NCBI RefSeq assembly: GCF_052857255.1
Contig: NC_135505.1
Location: 53,928,792 to 53,992,791 of the forward strand
Length of the DNA: 64,000 bases
Origin: Amblyomma americanum
Lineage: Eukaryota > Arthropoda > Arachnida > Ixodida > Ixodidae
Reading direction: 5' to 3'
Below the pieces are notes generated by a model. That model was not told where the DNA came from. It made no database searches and was given only the letters and a program-made list of their open reading frames with translations. Position 1 is the stretch's first letter. Every line of letters starts with the position of its first letter. Positions 1-11,789 of this stretch are shown one piece after another. Position numbers and translations under genes: made by a program.

Positions 1-539
1 CTATAAACATTCAATTCACAAGAAAATATGTGTAGGAGCATATTCAAAAATTAAATGGAAGCTTCTGATTGTTATCATTTCCTCTCCTGACTACACCTGG
101 TACACAAAAGAGCATAAGAAAACAGGCAGACCTTTTGGGCAACACTTCGTTGCTTTTTCCAAATTATCTAACTAACCACAGATATTTTTTAATCGCAAAA
201 ATATAGCCTTAAGCAGACTTGAAACAAGTGAAGGTTGAATGGAACATTAGAACAATTTAATTACTCTCCAGATATATTATCAAATGATTGCCCATCTTTA
301 TCAGCCTGCCATGGAGGCACTCCTTACTTTCTTTAACATAATACCCATCGAATAAAAAAACCTAAGGTGTGCAAAACAGCCGTGATATTGCCTTTCCAAA
401 AGCCTGGAAAACCGCCAACTTCCAGTAGTAGCTAAAGGCGAATAGCCCTTACATGCTCTCTCGCCAAATAATTTTAAAGTGTCCTGAACATAAGAATAAC
501 GTTCCTTCTTGAATTCTGCGACCTCCGTGATATCCATCA
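1..539. other. AT-rich sequence without recognised gene
   Basis: Low-GC sequence with no motif I recognise on either strand. A 79-codon minus-strand frame at 301-540 resembles nothing familiar and is probably chance. This stretch lies just 5' of the old LINE that becomes recognisable near 540, so part of it may be unrecognisably decayed element sequence. Confidence 0.5.
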
Positions 540-2570
540 CTGCGGTTTTTAAAAAGAGATGCTCAACAACACATCATTTAGTTCGATTTGAAATTACTTT
601 CCGAGAAGCATTTTTACACAGACAGCACTGTCTTGCCGCTTTCTTTGATATAGAGAAACCATACGATACAACCTGGAAGTTTGGGATCCTCAGTGGCTTA
701 GGAGACTTAAATATCGGTGGTAGGATGTTGAACTGCTCAATTATGTCCTTTTCGACTGTTCTTTTCACGAACGCGTAGGCGCAACCCTCTCGAAGAACTT
801 CATTCAAGGTAATAGAGTACCTCTGGGGTGTGTATTCAGCACGACGTTCTTTATTATAAATTTAATTCCACAGCTAAAATAACACCGAAGTCCATCATGT
901 ATTCAGTCTATGTCAATGATATTCAAATCACCTGCACATCCTCAGATAAAATTACATGCTAGAGACAAGTAGAACTGGCCGTAAACTAGTGACATGGGCA
1001 GAAAAAAATGGTTTCAAGTTTTCTACACAAATATCAGGAGCAGTTCAGTTTTCGCTTAAAAAATGCTACACACTGATCAGAGACTTTATCGGAATGAAGT
1101 CACATTGCCAGGAAAACATGAGCACAAAATTTTAGGAATAACGTTTGACAAAAGACTTAATTCGTTTCGCACAAAAACGCCCTAAAACAGTTTCTTGATT
1201 CCTTAATATACTGAAAGTTCTCTGAAGAAACCACTGGGGTTCTTTTAGGAAATGTCTGTTAAAAATTTATCGCTAAGCTGTGCACCCTAATTTAGGTTAT
1301 GGATGTGTAGTTTATTAGTCACTGAGACCATCGTACCTTAAACAACTTGATCCAATACATAATTTAGGTTAAATCTTCCCGCTGGTGCACACAGGACGTC
1401 ACAAATAAAGTCTGTACGTAGAAAGTAGCGAACCATCACTGACAGACAGAAGAGCCATGCTCACATGCTCGTACATTCTAAAAATCCGTTAACATCACAA
1501 GTATCTATGTTACCCCGTAGCTACAAAGTGCCCGTCCAGAACACTCTACCGCAAACTGCTCGGCCACTGCGCTTGCGATTCGAAGAGATGTGCCAAAACC
1601 TCGATGCACTAGACAAAATGCGCAACATTGCTCGAATGTGCGGTCCACTGCCCCCATACGGCAATTTCCTTGCAACCTGTTCGCTAGCTCTTACACAGTT
1701 CCACAAAAAACAATTTTCATACCAAGCCATGATACAAGAATTTCTTAGTTGAGCAAGAATACACAACTTTCACAGCTTTTTATATAGATGGTTCTAAAAC
1801 AGATGCCTACGTTGGAAGCGCAGTTGTACAGGAGAATTGGTATAAAGCGATAAAATTTGCAGAGCTTGCATCCATCTTCACGGTCGAATGTTACGCCATC
1901 TGTGCAGCCTTACAGAAAATTTTAATTAGAATCTCACAAACAGTGTTATATACACAGATTCTGTAAGTGTGCTTACAACCTTTAACTTCATAAGTGTAGT
2001 CATTCAACTGCTTGGTGACATGAAACACAAGATAAGAATCGCCATAACTCAAGGAAAAAACATAAAACTCTGCCGCGTACGAAGTCATGTCCGTATAAAA
2101 TGCAACCAAAGAACAGATTTGTGAGCTGCTCAAGTTTGTGGCAAGCAAATTATTGCATGAACTTGGTACATTGTAATATTGCATGAAATTGGTACATTGT
2201 AATGCAAAGCAAACGTGGCAGTCAACTTGGAACAATGAATTGATTAACAAACCACTTAATAACACAGCTTTAGATGAATGAAAGTAGTGTGGGCACCAGA
2301 ACCGTTTCAAGAACGTCACTATCTGCCATCTCCGCTTAGGCCATACACACAATACGCACACGTTTCTCCTAACGAAAAAAGAGAATCCAGTTTGCACGCG
2401 TGGAGACGAAATTACAGTCAATCAAGTATTAATTTCATGCTCTAAACCGAAAATTGAAAGGAGAAAGTGCTTTCCTTCATTTTATTACCAATGAATTCCT
2501 TTCCGCCCAGCACTGCTCTTATCTGAAAATGCAATCATTGGCCTGTCTTGTGTTCTTAAATTTTTAACGG
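540..2570 (+). pseudogene. Old degenerate LINE (RT and RNase H remnants)
   Basis: Remnant of the polymerase ORF of a non-LTR retrotransposon. RT motif A survives as AAFFDIEKPYDTTWKFG near 630-680. Motif B is blurred (VPLGCVFSTT, about 815-850). Motif C reads YVND at about 909-920 instead of the usual YxDD, so a catalytic aspartate is gone. An RNase H part follows at 1770-2130 (FYIDGSKTD, then a TVECYAICAAL helix and YTDSVSVL). A C-terminal part follows at 2290-2540 (RLGHTHNTH, then CSKPKIERRKCFP), typical of tick LINEs of this kind as I recall them. Stops and frameshifts break every domain. It is 5' truncated, with no endonuclease seen. The clade is uncertain; RNase H after RT argues for a Jockey/I-like lineage. 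It is much more decayed than the LINE at 6.15-11.67 kb. Confidence 0.8.
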
Positions 2571-3400
2571 AAGGTTCTTTCAGAAAAAAATGGAAATCAT
2601 AATCTTGCGCTTTGCCTGATACACTTCAGCCATTTCTCATTCCTGACATTGAGGTATTTATTTGATTAGTTGGGAGACTCGAGATCCTTGCCCGGGCAAG
2701 AATGGCTGCTTAGGTTTCCCGACCTCCTTAAAGCTCTTAATAGTCGTCATCATCATCATTATCCAACTTTTCAGCATTTTACACAAGCGGCCATTTTTTA
2801 TATATTTGCAAAATTATCCAGGAATTTTTTTTTTCTTTAACTCGAGCTTCGCGAATAATGGCATTATAGTTGCCTATGTGCCATAAATCCAAACATAGCG
2901 TAGCACAAGGATTTATCTCTATTTATCGCATCTAGGCACAATTGATTCTACGTTGGTCCAGACTAGTGGTAAATTTGCACGCCATATCTTGAAAGTTTGC
3001 TATCAGTTTTAAATTGAGCATGGCTCAGAGCGGCAGGCATTTTATCCGATGAGCGCTGAACACGCTTGTCGCTTTTGCTGCCGCCGAATAATTGAGTTTT
3101 TTGTGGCCGCTGGTGAGTCCAATAAACTGTTTTATTTTTAGAACAACTTTTTGCTGTCTTCCTCACTGCCCGGACTGCCGCCACCACTCTCTCTTTCCTT
3201 GGGAGCCGCCAGAGCTATCCAAACCGGCCTGAATAATTAGATCAAGAAAAAGCCACAAAACCCGTCCCTCTCATAGACGAACCGCGAATTAGTAGTCGTC
3301 TCGAGACACTTTCGCCGGAACACGTACTATTTCCAGACCACACTAGAGCATAAGACTCCTCAACGCCGAGATCAGGAATAGCCAGAATACCAGCCACCAT
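2571..3400 (+). other. Non-coding stretch, possible decayed gypsy LTR/leader
   Basis: No protein-coding frame is recognisable. A short CAT microsatellite lies at about 2749-2761. A polyadenylation hexamer AATAAA sits near 3120 in a GC-richer segment ending about 3,190, just upstream of gypsy gag. That position and the hexamer are what a decayed 5' LTR would look like, but no matching 3' LTR was found, so this is inference. Confidence 0.3.
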
Positions 3401-4030
3401 TATTCAGCACTAGTTCCGATTTCCGCCCACACTCAGTGGTCCACCGGACGAGGATCCTAAAGACTCATTGGAACAGCTTGACCATGTCACAGCATTGAAC
3501 AGTGCGGATGAGCAGACTAAAGTGGAGAACGTTTCCTTCGCTCTACATGACCATTCATAATTTAGGTAGAAAACTGCGAACCTTCTCTGCGCCGTGGGAA
3601 TCATTCAAACGAGAGTTCCTCAAGGCATTCACAAGCTTCGTCACAAGAGCTCAGAAGATTCTACAGTCACGAATGCAGCACCTGAATTAAATAGTGAGCG
3701 CATGCGTAGAAAAAAGAAGCGCCTTTTTCGACTTATCGATTCTGACAAGAATGAAAAGAATAAGGTAAAGCTTTTAATCCATGGTGCTTAAGACGCATGC
3801 TGAATTCACCACAGAGGCATACACCATTGAGAAAACCTTGAAAGCACGAACCAGTCGTTTCTTTCTACATCTGCAAGTGACCTCAACAACCCTCTCGAAT
3901 GGCACTGAATTCGGAGGCAACATTCGGGATGTAATACGCAAAAGTAAGGAGCGCAAAACTGCTCCAGGCCATAGCTGGGCAGCCCCGGTACGAAAAATGT
4001 CTCGCAGCCACAGTAGGGGTAAATAAAGAA
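3400..4030 (+). pseudogene. Gypsy-type LTR retrotransposon gag remnant
   Basis: The reading shifts between frames but resembles the capsid part of tick Ty3/gypsy Gag proteins. Recognisable pieces are a DEDPKDSLEQLDHVTALNSA-like start (3430-3500), VENVSFALHDHS (3520-3560), a region equivalent to 'W..F...F...F' (3590-3650), the MRRKKKRLFRLIDSDKNEKN helix (3700-3765) and AYTIEKTLKARTSRF (3815-3865). Gag packages the element RNA in cytoplasmic particles. Several stops and frameshifts make it non-functional. It is followed on the same strand by a protease remnant. Family assignment is from recall of gypsy Gag organisation. Confidence 0.65.
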
Positions 4031-4289
4031 AGCAGCCCCTAGAGCTGAAATCGGTCACGAGCGATGCGCCGAAGATCCTTTAACGACCACGACGCCTGAA
4101 GACGCCGCCCCAAGTGCACCAACTCTGCCTACAATGACAATCGCGTCCTCGACGTGAACCGCATTCAAAACGACGGTAGTAGTCAGAAAAGCTTCGACGA
4201 CACGCTCTAGCCGTGATTCATGCTCCTGATAAGCCGTGACTCGATGCCGAGGACGACGTGCAACGCAAGAACCAGGAAATCTGATTTAG

Positions 4290-4435
4290 ATGTGGTGACC
4301 GAGAGGCGAAAAAATAGCACTCTAATTGGCACAGGGGCTAATTATTCAGTGATGAATTGGACATTCGTTGCGGTGCTCAGGAAGGACAAAAATTTGCACC
4401 GCGAATTGTGATTGTCCATACCATCAGAAACATCT
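4290..4435 (+). pseudogene. Gypsy retropepsin N-terminal fragment, active site altered
   Basis: The frame at 4290-4411 contains LIGTGANYSVMN (about 4323-4358). In aspartic retropepsins this position is normally L-[IV]-D-[TS]-G-A. Here the catalytic Asp is replaced by Gly, so even an intact copy of this sequence could not cleave. The fragment stops at about 4,435 where unrelated LINE sequence begins. The missing C-terminal part of the protease (an IMGTDFL motif) reappears at about 11,850 on the same strand, consistent with insertion of LINEs into this gypsy copy. Confidence 0.6.
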
Positions 4436-4439
4436 AACG

Positions 4440-6150
4440 AGCCAGCGATGCTATCCACAACTTCCTGAAGTGTGCTGGCCTTGGGGTCTCGCATATTAAA
4501 ACCCAGGCGATGCTCCTAAACACCAGGATGGGGATCGCCCAGGCCATGCCTTTCTGCACGTTGGCGGCCGCCACCTCTTCGTGAACCGGGGGTGGAATAC
4601 CTTGGGCTCCGAATCAATGCCCGACTCACATGAAGCCCAGCAGTGCGTCACTTCCTGGCCCAGTCCTCCAGAGTCCAGGCGCCGTACGGTCCCTCCTAGC
4701 CAAGGTGAACGGCATCACCCCCAAGCTGAGACTTCAGCTCTACCAGGGCATGGCCGTACCGCAGTTTACCTATGCTCTCCGGCTTGTCCGGCTCACGGTA
4801 GCCCCACATCTGGCCATCGAGCACAAACTGCGGCCGGCCATACGCCTATGCTTCGGCTCCCCCACTGCTCTCCTGTGGCTCCCACCATGGTGGAAGTGGG
4901 CTCCTGGCACTTCGAGCTTCCTTCTAGGCGCACCTCCCTCCGCCACATAGAGCGCCTCCACAACGCGCCTGAAGGGCGTCCTCTCCTGGACCGCTTCCTC
5001 AATAGGCCCAACTCAAATATGCGCCAGGTGGCCCAGGAGTTCGAAGAACTCATTAGGGGCAGCCAGAGATCGTCCCGCTCCTCCCTCGCCCGGACCTTGG
5101 ACATCTTTACGAGGTTCATCTCGCCCTGCCTGGCTCCCTGACGAGGCGGGACACTTCTGCTGTGGGCCTAGAGCAGGAGGTCGCCGCTGGTTTTCAGGCC
5201 CAACCCCCTGGCACGGTCCGGATCGTGACGGAGGGCGCGGTTCTGCCAAGACCCTGCCCGTCCGCAGCTTCTCCCTGCACTGCCCCATCGATCCATGTGA
5301 GCAGACAGGCCAGGCTCCCATTTGTGGTCTCGTCCACAACCGCAGAGCTGGGCGCTAATCATTTGGCTGCCGACATCCTCAGCGAGCACAAGGGGTCACG
5401 GAGGCAACCATCTACACCCACTACAGGGCAGCCCTCCAGCTCCTCCACAGGCCCTTGAGCCCCCCCACCCCTCCCCAATCATACGCAGGCTGTCTTGCCG
5501 GCTGCCCACAATCTGCTCCAGGCACACCCGCATCCGGCTTACTTGGGTGCCTGCCCATGTCGGAGTCCAGGTAAATGAGGATGCAGACACCCTGGCCAAG
5601 GCGTCACACTCCCCAAAAACTTGTGTCTTCGTGCACTTCTGCCTCTTGGACCTGGCCAGGATCATAGTAGAAAGGCACCTCCTCCTTGACCACCCAGATC
5701 CCACAGTGGCTAGTGGCCACCCACCATGCCTACTCCCTTCTGTTGGCCTTGATGGCAAGGAGAGCAGCCTGCTCGTAAGACTCAGGGTGGGCGGCGCCAA
5801 CACCGACTCTCGCCTTTACAGCCTATGCCTCACTGCCTCTCCTGGGTGCACATTCGGCAATGGCCCAGCGGTGACAGCCCAGCATCAGCTGTGTGTGTGC
5901 CCTGCCTTCGTGCCCTCCAGGACCATCATGGAGGCGGGCTTCCACACCTTTGGCCTTTCATGGTCTTCAGTGGAACACTTCCCGTTCCCCGGGGGCCACC
6001 ATCCTGCCAAGAACTTCCGGTACCTCCTCTCCTTTGTGGAGGCCACCGGCCTCTCTAGCCGCCTCTAGGCCTGAGACGGCAGCATGTGCCAACTGGCACG
6101 GACACCGCTGCTGCGCGCCTACCCTCGAAGAAGAAGACGGCGATTAGTGG
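4440..6150 (+). pseudogene. LINE fragment: RT thumb, RNase H and C-terminus
   Basis: 5'-truncated non-LTR element beginning in the RT thumb: a 'HNFLKCAGL' stretch at about 4450, then WxYLGLRI-like sequence blurred near 4600. A long frame follows with VRSLLAKVNGITPKLRLQLY (4690-4750). The RNase H domain is visible as a TTAELG.N.LAADIL helix (5337-5385) and a WVPAHVGVQVNEDADTLAKA block (5545-5605). The C-terminal domain follows to a stop at 6068. A short GAA-rich tail (about 6127-6142) may be the 3' end. Base composition is much GC-richer than the flanks. At least three frame changes are needed to read it. It inserted into the gypsy protease and directly abuts the next LINE. Confidence 0.75.
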
Positions 6151-6357
6151 GCCGGCTGTCTGACACCGGTCCGTAATTTTCGGCTTTATTTTCTTACTTC
6201 AGAGGTTTTCCAGTCTTTTTGGCGTGTGTCCTCGACGTGCGACGACCTGGGGGTCCCTGGCCGCCGGCAAAAGCACGTCAAGCGACCTCCTCGGCGCTGT
6301 GCGCCGTATAAACGCCGACACGGAACATCACCGCCAGCTGAACTCCAAGCTGCACTG

Positions 6358-7685
6358 ATGGCAGCAGCGCCCGCGGCGGGTCCAGTGGCCCCTGTAGCTG
6401 CGGCTACAGACCAGGCCCCGCCAAACAAGAGACTGCGCGACGACCAAGCCAGCAACGAGCCTCTGACCGACCATCTAGAGGACATGGACCAAGCATCATT
6501 TACAGTTGTATCGTACCAGAAAAAGAGAGCTACCGGTGTTCCTGTAGTTTTCAGGCCCACTGAGGAAGGAGGAAGCCTATGGAAAGCCAACCCCAACATT
6601 GTGGCTTCGGCGGTTGTAGCATCGGCTCAAGAAAAAGTCCTCAGCCATCGCATTCACAAGGATGGGAGCCTGATGGTTACAGTATCGACGCTGCCGCCGC
6701 CAACCGTCTGCTCACGGTAACTAAGCTGGCTGGAGTGGCTGTAGAGGCCAGAGTCCCATACTCTTACATGGCAAGCTATGGCAAAATACAAGATGTACCT
6801 GTCACCTACACAGACGAAGATCTGCATGAATATCTACGCGACCAAGGTGTCCTCTCAGCAAGGAGGCTAATCGCCTACACTCCTGAGGATGGTGGAAAGA
6901 TAAAAGCGGTACGCCGTCACACAGTTATATTGGAATTCGCAAAAGATGCGCCGCTACGAAAACTAGTAACGCTGGGGTTCTGTAGTTACCCTGTAACTGA
7001 ATACGTCGGAGCAGCAACTCAGTGCTATAAATGTCAGAAGCATGGCCACATATCAAGACACTGTAACGGCCCCGTGCGCTGCAAAGTGTGTGCTGGCCCC
7101 CACTCGCACAAAGAATGCACTTCGAGAGCGCAACCTAAATGCGCTAACTGCGGTGGCCCACACCCTGCTTCCTATGGAGGGTGTTATAAAAAGAAAGCAG
7201 CCACAGTTGCTCGCACGGCAGAGCAAACACAAGGGAAACCCCTTAAGCGCCATGAACCACCACCTAACCCCGAAGTGGTTTTCACGACTACGGCAGGTCT
7301 TTCCGAGAATCAGTCAACACAGCGTGGCAGAGCAGCTGACAAGACCTACGCAGATGCGGTAAAAAAGAAGCGTGGGAAGTCCGTTGGTTCTTCTCCTTCA
7401 TCAAAGCTACTGCAACGCACTACACAAGACCCGACAAACAGCGTCGCTTGCTCTGAACCTAGGGCGCCACAACATGACAAGAAGATCAGCGGCAGGCAGC
7501 AAACCGGAAGCTCTGAACAAGATGTCACATGCCTACTGATTCCGATGCTGTTTGCAGCGATCAAGGCTCTTATCCATGCACACCCCTCGTCAGGAAGACT
7601 CCCAGAAGTAGAAGCTGTCCTTGCAATGGAGCCGTTGGTGTCGGTCTCCTACGCTCCGCAGGGGCGTAATACCACACTTCAGTAA
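6358..7685 (+). pseudogene. LINE ORF1 with three CCHC zinc knuckles, one frameshift
   Basis: Nucleic-acid-binding ORF1 protein of the LINE, which forms the RNP with element RNA. The first ATG in frame is at 6358 (MAAAPAAGPV); an open frame extends further upstream without an ATG. The frame is lost in a CCG-rich run at about 6690-6705 and continues in the next frame to TAA at 7683-7685, implying a one-base indel. Three cysteine-rich knuckles lie at about 7020-7190: CYKCQKHGHISRHC, CKVCAGPHSHKEC and CANCGGPHPASYGGC. A basic, low-complexity C-terminus follows. The zinc knuckles and the tight spacing to ORF2 fit I-type elements. Confidence 0.8.
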
Positions 7686-7687
7686 TC

Positions 7688-10600
7688 ATGGCTTCCACAG
7701 CGAGAACTTCATCACAGCTGACAATCCACATTATCTTTCGTACATGCACCATTTTCCAGTGGAACGCTCGCGGGCTACGCTCTAAACTCTCAGATTTCCG
7801 ACAGCTCGTGCGAGCGTACCGCTTCCCCTTCATAGTCATCTGTGAATCACGCGTCGAGGAAACTTTCCGACTCAATGGATACTATTTCCATCATTCACAA
7901 CGACCAGATAACGTCAGAAGATTGCAGATATGCTTTCGCAAGGATATCCCGGCCTCACCGGTTTATGTCCCGCCTCACAGCGACAATGAATACGTATGCG
8001 CTGTCACAGTTATTGCCGGACAACAGTGCACTCTGATTGGAGTATATCTTGAGCCAGGCACGCCATTTGATGCTTTGAGACTTGAAGACTTGATAGCAAG
8101 GACGCCCTCTCCGCATAATATTTGCGGAGACTTCAATGCTCATAATGAAATTTGGGGCAGCTCACATACATGTGCCCGAGGTGCCAAGCTTGCAAAACTT
8201 CTCTCCAAGCATTCAGTTCAGCCATTAAATGACGGCAGCATCACCTACTTCCGAGGCCCGAGGACTACCAGCAGCATCGACGTGACATTTGTCACAAGTT
8301 CATTCGCCCACAACTTTGGCTGGTGCACTGATTTGGAGACACGTGGAAGCGACCATTACCCAATCCTCATATCGGCTTTCCATGCGCAGAGGAACCCAAA
8401 GAAATTTCTTATAAAATCTAGACTGGGACACATACAAGGACGCTGTAAGCAGAGGAGTTACTGCGGCACTCGCAATGAGGAATTAGCATCGACAATTGCG
8501 TATTGCCTGAGGGCGAGTACACAACTTACTGCTAAAAATGATAACCTACCTTCAAATGATGACACATTCCAAAGGCTTTGCGCTATACGCAGGCGAGCTG
8601 AAAGGAAAGCTCTGCGCACAAAAAGCCTCGATGACCTACGTGCATGCCGACGGGCACAACGTCACATTCGACGCTACATGGATAAACTCAGTCGGCAAAA
8701 GTGGCATGACTTTTGTTCTACGCTGGATGTGCGCAAACCAGTAACCAATATTTGGCGGATAGTTAGAGGTATGCGCACGCCACTTCAACAACTCCACCCC
8801 TTCGCTGCACTCTCCCTTCACGAACAAAAATCTATAAAAGAAGTCTCAGAAGAATACTGCAAGCTGCTGTCGGCAGGGTCAGGGCATTCGACACTCTCTG
8901 CAGATGGTCAAACAGGCATCCCAAAGGCGGCAGTGCCAGCGTTAGACCTGCCTTTCACAATGGAAGAACTATCCACAGCTATCGCGGAGACAAACAGGCA
9001 CACGTCTCCGGGTCATGATGAGGTGACCTATGACGCCATTGCAAAGCTACCCCACACCTCCCGTCTTCGACTCCTGGAGTATTACAATTCTTCCTGGATG
9101 GCTGGTGAGGTCCCCACGGAATGGAAGCTGACGAAAATCGTGCCCGTTTTGAAACCCTGTAAGCAGCCAACAAGCTACGCATCATTCCGGCCCATTGCCC
9201 TACTGAGCTGCGTAGGTAAGCTCATGGAGCGCATGATCTGCAAGCGCATAACTTGGTTCCTAGAAATCCGAAATGAGTTCCCCCGAGAAATGAACGGGTT
9301 CCGTCAAAACACGTCTGCGACTAACAATATCATCGCCATCGTCTCATCAATTGAGGAGTACCTTCATGCTGGGTACATCCCAACAGCCGTTTTCCTAGAC
9401 ATCAAGGCCGCTTTTGACTCCGTCTTTCACCATGCAATCCTCGCAGCCTTTGGCAGTCTTGGCCTTGGATGAAGGCTATACAAGTGGATTGGGCATAATT
9501 TAAAAGAACGACAAATTTTTATTAGTACTCCAAACGGTCCAACACGCTTTCACGCAGTGGAGAGGGGCGTACCACAGGGAGCGGTGCTCAGCCCTCTCTT
9601 GTTCAATATTGTCCTTATTCACATAAGAAGACACCTTCCGCGAGGGGTCCGCATAACAATTTATGCTGATGATATCTGCATCTGGACCGCGTCACGTTCG
9701 CGCTATATTACCCAGCAACGTCTTCAGAGAGTACTATTGCACATTTCGATGTACCTGGCTTCCAGAGGTCTTCGTCTCTCGCCAGAAAAGAGTGTTGCAA
9801 TGGCGTTTACAAGAAAAACGATGACCCGATATCCGCTGCTCCTAGGCGGACGATCGCTGCCATATGTACGATCTCAGCGATTCCTGGGTGTTGTAATCGA
9901 CTATAATCTGTCATGGTCACCTCAGATCAAAAAACTCCGTGCGAGGATTACTGCAGCATCGCAAGTGTTCAGGTTCATGGCGGGAACAAGGTGGGGTAGC
10001 AACTGCCGATCAATGCTTCTGCTTGAAAAAGCCTACGTTGAAGGAACCTTGCGCTACTGTCTACCAGTGCTTCAATGATTATCTACATCAAGCAATAAGA
10101 CTCTCAATGCCGCACGGAACAACTGCCTGCGAATATGTCTTGGCCTCCCAAAGGGTTCCTCTGCATCAGGAACAGTAGCCGAGGCAGGATGTCTCCCACT
10201 AGAGGTAATTGCCGCCCAGGAAACTATGCGTACCCATCTCCGCCATGTCCTTCAAGGGAAGAAGCACTTCCTACACCGTGTCCACCTAACTCACAGCAAC
10301 TCTAGCTTTGGCCAGGCAGTGCAGCTCCTGCCCCTTCCTACTATTAATCAGCCTCAGAAACTACTACCTCTGGCCTTTCCTCCATGGACACTCTCTCCTC
10401 TAAATGTGAAGTAGTCTGTTCCAGGTGTGAATGCAAAGAGCCGCATGCCACAGGCAGCCCTTCTGCAAGCTACTCTCGCCTACTTAATCGAAGAATATAC
10501 GCAGCACACCCATATCTTCACCGATGGTTCAACTACTAAAGAAACTTCTTGTGGCCTTTATGTGCCTTCAACCGGCCATGCCCTTTCTTACCGGCTGCAG

Positions 10601-11377
10601 CGGGGGACGTCCTCTACAACAGCTGAGCTTCACGGCATTAAGGAAGCTGTTTCTTACATCCTGCGCCGAACCGCCGGCCGTTGGGTTATCTTCACCGATT
10701 CAAAAGCATCTCTGCAGATCCTGGCCAACCTGCTGAAGAAAACGAATCACCAGCCAGTTTCCCTGGACATTGGGTATATCCATCATTTAGCTATTGCCGC
10801 AGGCCACTGCATAACATTTCAGTGGGTACCTGCTCACTGTGGCATTATGGCTAATGAAAAAGCAGATGAAGCGGCCCGTAAGGGCCATCAACATCAGAGA
10901 TACATTCGAAGTTTTCTCACGAAATCTGATGCGTCCCAAACGGCTAAAAGTTTTGCGTACAAAGAAACGTATCGGCTTTGGAGTTTCCCGACACATCAGT
11001 ACCAATTTCGTCACTCAATCGACCCACATCTTAGATCAAGACTCTCACCCAGAATTCCTCGACAACCCGAAACACTTTATCACCGACTTCGTCTGAATGC
11101 TGCATATACAAATGGCCTGCGATACCGTTTTGGGCAAATGAACAGTCCGCATTGTGACAACTGTGCTTCGATAGAAACTGGGGAACATATCCTGCTTGAG
11201 TGCCCTGCGTATGCTAACGAGCGTGCGTACTATGAACATTGCACGCAAAAGCTCTGCCCAGCGCCCCTAACAATGGACAAAGTTTTAGGCCCCTTAGCCT
11301 GCTTCAGGCAACAGAGACTTGCAATGAACTTTCTTTTTACATATTTAAAAGACATTGGACATCTCAATAAGCTCTAA
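7688..11377 (+). pseudogene. LINE ORF2: APE endonuclease, RT and RNase H with three stops
   Basis: The whole stretch stays in one frame (1,230 codons including three internal stops). APE-type endonuclease, residues about 20-240: WNARGLRSK, GDFNAHNEIWG, and SIDVTFVTSS then GSDHYPI. RT, about 430-720: motif A FLDIKAAFDSV, motif B GVPQGAVLSPLLFN, motif C YADDICIW. RNase H, about 930-1060: HIFTDGSTT, STTAELHGI, TDSKASLQI, and WVPAHCGIMANEKAD. The C-terminus has the CDNC...H...C motif. Premature stops are TGA 9470-9472 (between motifs A and B), TGA 10076-10078 and TAG 10412-10414. The first truncates the protein inside RT and so should abolish retrotransposition. ATG 7688 is the only start upstream of the endonuclease. 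Confidence 0.88.
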
Positions 11378-11647
11378 ATTCACTTGCAGGTTACCTTCAC
11401 GCATTCTTCTTGCAGTGAACTTCATCAGCCCATTCGTCGGACTATGCACTCCATCATTCCATAGGTTACATCAATACTCGCCACTGCATCCTTAGTACCC
11501 ATTTCATGGCTTCATTTTATCTTAGTTTTTCCACCTCTTCCACGCTGCTCTCCTTCAGTCTTTATCTCCCAAATTCTCCTCGCTACTCAGAGTAGCATGC
11601 CAGCGATATTGAAACGCCGGCTAAATTCTCTGTTTCTTCATTAAAGA

Positions 11648-11664
11648 GTCTCTCTCTCTCTCTC
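11648..11664 (+). repeat. TC-repeat 3' tail of the LINE
   Basis: An uninterrupted TC dinucleotide run immediately after ATTAAAGAG marks the 3' end of the LINE at 6.15-11.67 kb. Simple-repeat tails rather than poly(A) are common among I-like and related LINEs. Confidence 0.7.
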
Positions 11665-11789
11665 GCCTAGCCTCTCCTGTCAATCGCTTCCCCCTCTCCA
11701 CCTCCTTCTATGACATGCTGGCAGTGGACGTGGTGGCTAGCCCTCCAGTAGACAGGCCCATGTCTTCCCCTTTCTATCCTTCTATCATC

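Larger units (their letters stand above)
6150..11665 (+). mobile_element. Nearly full-length I-superfamily-like LINE
   Basis: A two-ORF non-LTR retrotransposon of about 5.5 kb: ORF1 with zinc knuckles, a 2-nt gap, then ORF2 with APE endonuclease, reverse transcriptase and RNase H, and a 3' UTR ending in an ATTAAAGAG-TC repeat tail (TC run 11648-11664). This domain order is that of the I superfamily (I, Ingi, LOA and relatives); the exact clade is not decided. The 5' edge is estimated from where the preceding LINE ends. Damage is light: one ORF1 frameshift and three ORF2 stop codons. It is therefore the youngest large element in the window, and related active copies may exist elsewhere in the genome. 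Confidence 0.85.

Noticed and set aside
2749..2761. RTE tail (CAT repeat)
   Set aside because: A CAT microsatellite resembles the tail of the RTE at 55.11 kb, but no RTE sequence adjoins it.
5396..5803. 135-codon minus-strand gene
   Set aside because: It is the antisense shadow of the LINE RNase H and C-terminal frame on the plus strand.
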